DNA from: Desulfuromonadaceae bacterium
GTDB lineage: Bacteria > Desulfobacterota > Desulfuromonadia > Desulfuromonadales > Geopsychrobacteraceae
NCBI GenBank assembly: GCA_013138655.1
Contig: WTCI01000182.1
Coordinates: forward strand, 1 to 5,241
Direction of reading: 5' to 3'
DNA length: 5,241 nt
The notes beneath the pieces were generated by a model, which worked only from the letters and a program-made list of their open reading frames with translations, was not told where the DNA came from and ran no database searches. A program made the translations under genes and the position numbers. This document shows, in pieces, positions 1 through 5,241 of this stretch; the first letter of the stretch is position 1, and the number at the start of each line of letters is the position of its first letter.

Positions 1-1988
1 AGATAGCGGTAGTCCCGCTCAGACGGCTGCGGCATCCCCGGTTCCACCTGGTTCTTGGCTCGATCATAAAAGAACTTAATCAGCGCGGTGCCGTGATGTT
101 GCTGGATGATATCGATCAATTCCGGACCCAGCTTGTGCTCACGCGCCAGTTCGACCCCATCCTTGATATGCGAAGTCAGAATCAGAGCACTCATTGATGG
201 AGCAAGCTTATCATGCCTGTTGCGCTGGCCACCGGCATTCTCGATAAAGTAGAGCGGCTTCTTGATCTTGCCGATATCATGATAATAGGCCGAAACCCGT
301 GCCAACAGCGGATTTGCATTGATCGCCTCAGCCGCCGACTCAACCAGGTTGCCGACCAGGATCGAGTGATGATAGGTTCCCGGCGCTTCGACCATTAACT
401 GACGCAGAATCGGCGAGTTCATATTCGCCAGTTCCAGCAGTTTAACATCGGTGGTGTATTTGAAAATCGCTTCAACCAGCGGAATGGTCCCGGTGACAAA
501 AACCGTACTGAGCAGACCACCAAAAAGGCCAAAACAGATTTTCCAGAGTAACTGCAATTCGAACGAACGACCGGCCAGGAAATGGATGCCGATCAGCAGG
601 GCGGCATTGGCTAATCCCACCCACATTCCGGCACGGTAAATACTCGAGCGTTCCTGACAATGACGAACGCCATGGGCACCGACCAGGCTACTGATAAAGG
701 CCAATAGCACCATAAACAAACTGTTCCCGAACAACACCCCGACCAGAATCGAGCTGCTGATCGCAAACATCAGGGCCGTTTCAGAATTGAGGACGATCCG
801 CACCAACATGGCCCCCAAAGCAAAGGGGATCGCGTAGAAATAAGCGGATGAATCGATGTAAGAAAAGGTATTTCCAAGCGCTGTGGCGATGAAAATTGAA
901 ACCTTGATCAGAACAAACAAGGCTAAAAACACCGCCGCTAAAAACAGTAGATCGCGCGAATCGGGACAAAATTTGCGAATATTTCTACGAGCAAAATAAA
1001 AACCGACATAGATCAACAACAGGATACAGACCAGCAAGCCCAAGGCGGTCGGCAAACTGCGATTGTCCCGTCCGGACGCGCGAATAGCACGCAGTCTGAG
1101 AATCTGGTCAGAGGTAACCCGCTCCCCCTCACGAACGATCATCTCCCCCTTTTTGACCTGGAAAAGAACCGGCTTAACCGCATCTCGCGCCTGCTGGCGA
1201 CGCGCTTTCGTTTCCCCTTCGTTGTATGAAAGACTCGGCCGCAACTGCTGCTGAACCAGCTTTAAAAGTGTTTGTTGTTGAACGGAGGTCAGCCCGGAGA
1301 TTTCACTCAGCAGCCTTTTCGCCTGCTCCATGGCTTCATTCAAGCCGATCGTTCGTGCAAGAAGTTTCTTCGGCAGGTCTTCACCGTTGGCCTGGTCACG
1401 CAGCAGAATCGGCTGTTCGCGGTCAACATTAAAAACCTGCAGGCTGGCAACGATCGGCCGGTCAAAAACCGGCAACAATAAATTGGCGACCGAGTCCGGG
1501 ATGTGCTGATCAACCGGCAGTTTGAGCAAAGCCTGGAATTCAACCAGAGTCAGCGGCACACCGAAATCAGACTCTAACTGGGGCAGCAGGCCTTCATGAT
1601 CGGGCATTTCGAGGGTATTTTGCTGTTCCAGCAGGAGGGTCAACCCGCGACGTATCCGTTCCACGGCCCGGGGACCGGCAGCGGTTTGATAATCATAAAC
1701 AGGAGGAATTGAAACCCATGCCTCTTCTTGTTTGGCATGGGTTAGCGGAATGTCCTCAACGAGCAAATCACGCGGTGATTTGATGTCGCGGGAGGCGATA
1801 TCTCCAGGAGCATGATAGTCGGGGATAAAACCACCCTTAGGGATGATAATCAATGTCAGCAGCAGGGCAACAGCAAACAACAGCCAACCCCTCAAATGAG
1901 GGTTACTGAGGTTCCGCAGGCCCTGAACACCATTGCCGAATATCGCGGCACGGCCTTGGCGCACTTTTTCCTGTTCTTCCTTGGTCAT
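1..1988 (-). CDS. pgpH: Membrane HD-domain phosphohydrolase, PgpH / 7TMR-HDED family (cyclic di-AMP phosphodiesterase), C-terminus cut by window edge
   Basis: The frame runs without a stop from the ATG at 1988 to base 1, giving 662 visible residues; the C-terminus lies off the left edge. Order of parts: a short basic cytoplasmic N-terminus, a membrane helix at about 33-50, a long extracytoplasmic 7TMR-HDED-type region at about 51-310, a block of hydrophobic helices from about 312 to 515 (the first two at 312-333 and 347-370), then a cytoplasmic HD domain. Visible HD-domain metal-ligand candidates are His541 (in TYHHSILVGN), His570-Asp571 (YYHDIGK), His607 (SHIKDG) and His631-His632 (QQHHGT). 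Their spacing fits, as I recall it, that of characterised PgpH; the last Asp ligand would lie beyond the edge. Family members hydrolyse cyclic di-AMP to 5'-pApA at the inner membrane. GAGG precedes the ATG with a 4-nt spacer, and phoH ends 29 bp upstream, so cotranscription is likely. The family is secure; the substrate is inferred from the family. Confidence 0.93.
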   Translation of the reverse strand, partial: MTKEEQEKVRQGRAAIFGNGVQGLRNLSNPHLRGWLLFAVALLLTLIIIPKGGFIPDYHAPGDIASRDIKSPRDLLVEDIPLTHAKQEEAWVSIPPVYDYQTAAGPRAVERIRRGLTLLLEQQNTLEMPDHEGLLPQLESDFGVPLTLVEFQALLKLPVDQHIPDSVANLLLPVFDRPIVASLQVFNVDREQPILLRDQANGEDLPKKLLARTIGLNEAMEQAKRLLSEISGLTSVQQQTLLKLVQQQLRPSLSYNEGETKARRQQARDAVKPVLFQVKKGEMIVREGERVTSDQILRLRAIRASGRDNRSLPTALGLLVCILLLIYVGFYFARRNIRKFCPDSRDLLFLAAVFLALFVLIKVSIFIATALGNTFSYIDSSAYFYAIPFALGAMLVRIVLNSETALMFAISSSILVGVLFGNSLFMVLLAFISSLVGAHGVRHCQERSSIYRAGMWVGLANAALLIGIHFLAGRSFELQLLWKICFGLFGGLLSTVFVTGTIPLVEAIFKYTTDVKLLELANMNSPILRQLMVEAPGTYHHSILVGNLVESAAEAINANPLLARVSAYYHDIGKIKKPLYFIENAGGQRNRHDKLAPSMSALILTSHIKDGVELAREHKLGPELIDIIQQHHGTALIKFFYDRAKNQVEPGMPQPSERDYRY

Positions 1989-2017
1989 AAAACCTCACTG
2001 CCGCCTGGCGACAGAGC

Positions 2018-3004
2018 TCATCCGTTGAGTCGACGGTCCACTTTCAGCACCCGACGATCGGCCACCTGATAAGCCTGGACAATCGCCCGAACAATCGGGT
2101 GACGGACCACATCGACATCGGTGAAATAATTAAACGAGATTCCCGCAACCCCTTCGAGAATTTCAATGGCATGCAGCAACCCGGACTGGGCGTCCCGTGG
2201 TAGATCGATCTGGGTGATATCGCCGGTAATCACTGCCCGACTGCCGAACCCGAGGCGCGTCAGAAACATTTTCATTTGCTCAGCGGTGGTGTTCTGTGCT
2301 TCGTCAAGAATCACAAAGGCATCGTTCAGTGTCCGACCGCGCATAAATGCCAACGGCGCAACCTCCACAACCCCGCTATCGACCATTTCGCGGGCCTTCT
2401 CCAGATCGACCATATCGTAGAGAGCATCGTAAAGCGGCCGCAGATAAGGATTAACTTTCTCCGCCAGATCCCCCGGCAAAAAGCCCAGCTTTTCTCCCGC
2501 CTCAACCGCCGGGCGCACCAGCATGATCCGGCTGACCTCTTTGCGCATCAGTGCCGCCACCCCCATCGCCATTGCCAGATAGGTTTTTCCGGTACCCGCC
2601 GGGCCGATCCCGAACACCACATGGTTCTGCCGGATATTATCGATATAGGTTTTCTGAGCCAGGCTTTTCGGCGCGATGATTTTTTTGCGGGCCGAAACAA
2701 AAACCGTATCAAAAAAGATATCTTTCAGATGGGTTGAAGAATCCGCGGAGAGAATTCGGATGGCATAATCGATATCGGTCGGATAGAGCGGCATTCCGTC
2801 GTGCAGTAAGGTACAAAGTTCTTCCAGCAGGCGATAGCCGACGTGAACCTGTGCCTGTTCCCCCGCCAGGGTCAGGACAGTCCCCTTGCTGCCGAGGCGG
2901 ATACCAAGTGATTTTTCGATCTGTTTGAGATGCTTATTCTGTTGGCCGAACAGTTGCGCGGCCAGAGCCGCATCGCCAACATCAAACTGTTCGCGAGGAC
3001 TCAT
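2018..3004 (-). CDS. phoH: PhoH-like P-loop ATPase (PhoL/YbeZ type)
   Basis: Complete 328-residue protein, a normal length for PhoH-like (YbeZ/PhoL) proteins. The N-terminal 100 residues include a stretch with KH-like character (about 17-48, around LFGQQNKHLKQIEKSLGIRL); the KH reading is inference. The PhoH ATPase domain follows: Walker A GPAGTGKT at 134-141, the family motif LVRPAVEAGEKLGFLPGDL at about 162-180, Walker B VILDEAQN at 231-238, TGD at 260-262 and VVRHPIV at 299-305. The family is a cytoplasmic ATPase tied to RNA and ribosome metabolism, and YbeZ is known to work with the endoribonuclease YbeY. The ATG at 3004 is preceded by AGGTG (3015-3019) at a 10-nt spacing, a modest ribosome binding site. 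It is the first gene of the leftward operon, 29 bp before pgpH, and is transcribed divergently from ettA. The phoH-pgpH order is common in Firmicutes and Deltaproteobacteria. Confidence 0.96.
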   Translation of the reverse strand: MSPREQFDVGDAALAAQLFGQQNKHLKQIEKSLGIRLGSKGTVLTLAGEQAQVHVGYRLLEELCTLLHDGMPLYPTDIDYAIRILSADSSTHLKDIFFDTVFVSARKKIIAPKSLAQKTYIDNIRQNHVVFGIGPAGTGKTYLAMAMGVAALMRKEVSRIMLVRPAVEAGEKLGFLPGDLAEKVNPYLRPLYDALYDMVDLEKAREMVDSGVVEVAPLAFMRGRTLNDAFVILDEAQNTTAEQMKMFLTRLGFGSRAVITGDITQIDLPRDAQSGLLHAIEILEGVAGISFNYFTDVDVVRHPIVRAIVQAYQVADRRVLKVDRRLNG

Positions 3005-3045
3005 ACGCAGTTCGCACCTGAAATTGAGAGTTGTTCACACCGAAA

Positions 3046-3074
3046 ACCCTAGCACCAAAACCATACAAATGCAA
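3046..3074 (-). promoter_or_regulatory. Candidate sigma70-type promoter for the phoH-pgpH operon
   Basis: Read on the minus strand, TTGCAT (3074-3069) is separated by 17 bp from TAGGGT (3051-3046). TG one base before the -10 makes it an extended -10 (TGCTAGGGT). Transcription would begin near 3039, leaving a leader of about 35 nt before the phoH ATG at 3004. The -10 itself departs from consensus, so this is a pattern match only. Confidence 0.4.
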
Positions 3075-3155
3075 TAGATGACTCTCGCTCCCCAAATCTG
3101 TCAGCCGCCCTTTATGCAAAAGGTGCGGGTGGCAGATTGGAGTGAAGCCTAACTC

Positions 3156-3185
3156 TTGCGGCCCGCCCTGGCAAAATGCTATACA
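3156..3185 (+). promoter_or_regulatory. Candidate sigma70-type promoter for ettA
   Basis: TTGCGG (3156-3161) is followed after 18 bp by TATACA (3180-3185). TG at 3177-3178 gives an extended -10 (TGCTATACA). Transcription would start near 3192, leaving a leader of about 50 nt before the ettA ATG. The -10 match is good and the -35 moderate. The box overlaps an upstream in-frame ATG at 3176, which argues against that ATG being used. Confidence 0.5.
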
Positions 3186-3215
3186 GTCGCAGTTCGTCTG
3201 CGTATCAAGATTATC

Positions 3216-3228
3216 TTTATGACATAAA
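3216..3228. promoter_or_regulatory. 13-bp perfect palindrome in the ettA leader (possible operator)
   Basis: TTTATG-A-CATAAA is a perfect inverted repeat with 6-bp arms around one base. It lies downstream of the predicted ettA start point and abuts the Shine-Dalgarno sequence. It could be a repressor site or a weak RNA hairpin. It does not match a binding site I can name, and an AT-rich palindrome of this size can occur by chance. Confidence 0.3.
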
Positions 3229-3233
3229 AAGGA
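3229..3233 (+). promoter_or_regulatory. Ribosome binding site that fixes the ettA start
   Basis: AAGGA lies 8 nt before the ATG at 3242. No comparable site precedes the alternative in-frame ATG at 3176. This supports a protein starting [12 protein letters not shown], which agrees with the usual EttA N-terminus and length. Confidence 0.8.
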
Positions 3234-3241
3234 CCGTAGCC

Positions 3242-4918
<1,677 letters not shown>

Positions 4919-4922
4919 TCAG

Positions 4923-4959
4923 AAAACACCCGGCCTGAACCTTCAGAGCCGGGCGTTTT
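4923..4959 (+). terminator. Intrinsic terminator of ettA
   Basis: Four bases after the ettA stop. CCCGGC (4929-4934) pairs with GCCGGG (4948-4953), and the nested CTGAA (4935-4939) pairs with TTCAG (4942-4946) over a CC turn with one bulged A. Flanking AAAAC (4923-4927) and GTTTT (4955-4959) also pair across one A/C mismatch. The 3' T run suits rightward termination, and the 5' A run could make it work leftward too. Confidence 0.9.
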
Positions 4960-4978
4960 CATAACCGGCAGAAATATT

Positions 4979-5012
4979 CGATCACTGTCCGCATCAATGC
5001 GGACAGTGATCG
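4979..5012. repeat. Perfect 34-bp palindrome (16-bp arms, 2-bp centre)
   Basis: The left arm CGATCACTGTCCGCAT (4979-4994) and right arm ATGCGGACAGTGATCG (4997-5012) are exact inverted copies around CA. It is separate from the ettA terminator, which ends 19 bp earlier. In RNA it would form a very stable hairpin. Rightward, the sequence after it is only weakly T-rich; before the neighbouring insertion it would have read CGCCATTTTCC. Leftward it is followed by AATATTTC. A second, possibly bidirectional terminator or a dimeric-protein binding site are the plausible readings. The structure is certain; the function is unknown. Confidence 0.85.
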
Positions 5013-5018
5013 CCATTT
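5011..5018. repeat. Left 8-bp target-site duplication (CGCCATTT)
   Basis: CGCCATTT here is repeated exactly at 5163-5170, and the two copies abut the outer ends of the inverted repeats at 5019 and 5162. The match cannot be extended in either direction (T5010 versus C5162; G5019 versus T5171), so the duplication is exactly 8 bp. Its first two bases overlap the end of the 4979-5012 palindrome. Confidence 0.8.
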
Positions 5019-5030
5019 GTAACTGTTCAG
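5019..5030 (+). repeat. Left terminal inverted repeat of the MITE
   Basis: GTAACTGTTCAG, matching the inverse of 5151-5162 at 11 of 12 positions; the exception is G5025 opposite T5156. Confidence 0.8.
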
Positions 5031-5045
5031 CAAGATGTGCTGGTG

Positions 5046-5126
5046 ATGCCCATGGAAAGGGTGTCTGTCGCCCGGATGGCGACAGTCAAGCCCCAGGGAT
5101 GGGTTCATGCGGCCCTTGGAATGGGC
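5046..5126 (+). ncRNA. Tandem array of four GGA-loop hairpins, candidate CsrA/RsmA-binding RNA
   Basis: Read as plus-strand RNA, four hairpins follow each other. (1) 5046-5064: CCC/GGG extended by wobble pairs, loop AUGGAAA. (2) 5065-5085: perfect 8-bp stem CUGUCGCC/GGCGACAG, loop CGGAU. (3) 5089-5105: CCC/GGG plus two outer pairs, loop CAGGGAU; this one contains CAGGGAUG, matching the CARGGAUG core of the published CsrA consensus. (4) 5112-5126: GCCC/GGGC, loop UUGGAAU. All four loops contain GGA. The array is enclosed by two long-range helices, 5037-5045/5137-5145 and 5019-5030/5151-5162. GGA in hairpin loops is the known CsrA recognition feature in CsrB/RsmZ-type RNAs. No clear promoter was found, so transcription is unproven; the RNA could also be part of a read-through transcript or simply DNA structure within the MITE. 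Confidence 0.4.
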
Positions 5127-5150
5127 GGCACCAAACCATCAGCACCCGTT

Positions 5151-5162
5151 CTGAATAGTTAC
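5151..5162 (-). repeat. Right terminal inverted repeat of the MITE
   Basis: CTGAATAGTTAC, which reads GTAACTATTCAG on the minus strand, the counterpart of 5019-5030. Confidence 0.8.
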
Positions 5163-5170
5163 CGCCATTT
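5163..5170. repeat. Right 8-bp target-site duplication (CGCCATTT)
   Basis: Exact copy of 5011-5018, directly outside the right inverted repeat. Removing 5019-5170 would restore an uninterrupted sequence in which the 4979-5012 palindrome is followed by CGCCATTTTCCC. Confidence 0.8.
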
Positions 5171-5241
5171 TCCCAAACATGGGCTCTTCGCTCTCGACAA
5201 AACTTGTTTATTTCAGTCGTACGGAATGAAAAACCCGCTGG
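5171..5241. other. Intergenic remainder to the right edge, no gene recognised
   Basis: No start codon with a ribosome binding site and no convincing promoter are visible on either strand. A minor CCC/GGG inverted repeat lies at 5172-5183. The last 13 bases, an A5 run followed by CCCGCTGG (5229-5241), resemble the 5' arm of another intrinsic terminator or the start of the next structured region, but the partner would be off the window. Confidence 0.5.

Larger units (their letters stand above)
5019..5162. mobile_element. 144-bp MITE-like non-autonomous insertion element
   Basis: The ends are GTAACTGTTCAG (5019-5030) and CTGAATAGTTAC (5151-5162), inverted copies matching at 11 of 12 positions. 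Past a 5-6 base unmatched stretch the inverted similarity resumes: GTGCTGGTG (5037-5045) against CATCAGCAC (5137-5145), 8 of 9. An exact 8-bp direct repeat flanks both ends. No transposase could fit. These are the marks of a MITE mobilised in trans. GTAA-type ends and 8-bp duplications are typical of the IS66 family, so an IS66/ISBst12-like parent is a reasonable guess. The intact duplication and near-identical ends suggest a fairly recent insertion. The one mismatch in each inverted segment is a G.U pair if transcribed, so the whole element could also fold as one closed RNA. The interior carries four GGA-loop hairpins. Confidence 0.78.

Noticed and set aside
3176..3241. N-terminal extension of ettA from the in-frame ATG at 3176
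   Set aside because: The ATG overlaps the predicted promoter -10 and has no ribosome binding site, while AAGGA precedes the ATG at 3242 and the resulting length matches EttA.
5019..5162. Riboswitch or a single-copy CsrB-type RNA gene as the whole explanation
   Set aside because: The exact 8-bp direct repeat at the ends of the outer stem is not expected for either and points to insertion; the RNA idea is kept only as a property of the inserted element. No known riboswitch core was recognised.
5046..5241. Plus-strand frame from ATG at 5046 open to the window edge (65 codons)
   Set aside because: It has no Shine-Dalgarno sequence, crosses the right inverted repeat and target duplication of the MITE, and matches no family I recognise; the inverted-repeat structure explains the sequence better. 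The next bases would show whether it stops.

Overview
The window reads as chromosomal DNA from a Gram-negative bacterium of roughly 55% GC. The protein sequences and the phoH-pgpH gene order suggest a member of the former Deltaproteobacteria, perhaps the Desulfuromonas/Geobacter group. That assignment rests on recognition of the families, not on a search. There are three protein genes, one of them cut by the left edge, then a 323-bp gene-free tail holding the most unusual material.

Left part, minus strand (3004 down to 1): a two-gene operon. PhoH-like ATPase (2018-3004) is followed after 29 bp by a large membrane-bound HD-domain phosphohydrolase of the PgpH / 7TMR-HDED type (1988 to beyond base 1). 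This order is commonly continued by ybeY, which would lie off the left edge. PhoH-like proteins are associated with RNA/ribosome metabolism, and PgpH-type proteins degrade cyclic di-AMP.

Middle: a 237-bp divergent intergenic region (3005-3241) with one candidate sigma70-type promoter for each direction, both with an extended -10. A 13-bp palindrome sits directly in front of the ettA ribosome binding site. On the plus strand, ettA (3242-4918) encodes a complete ABC-F ATPase that gates translation elongation according to the ATP/ADP ratio. It ends at a strong intrinsic terminator (4923-4959).

Right tail (4919-5241): after the ettA terminator there is a perfect 16+16-bp palindrome (4979-5012). 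Immediately beside it lies a 144-bp element (5019-5162) with 12-bp terminal inverted repeats (11 of 12 matching) and an exact 8-bp flanking direct repeat, CGCCATTT. This is the structure of a miniature inverted-repeat transposable element (MITE). The GTAAC ends and 8-bp duplication suggest mobilisation by an IS66-type transposase. Inside it, four consecutive small hairpins each present GGA in the loop, the arrangement used by CsrB/RsmZ-type RNAs to bind CsrA. A MITE carrying a CsrA-sponge-like RNA fold is the main hypothesis worth testing here. The MITE geometry is seen directly; transcription and CsrA binding are inference.
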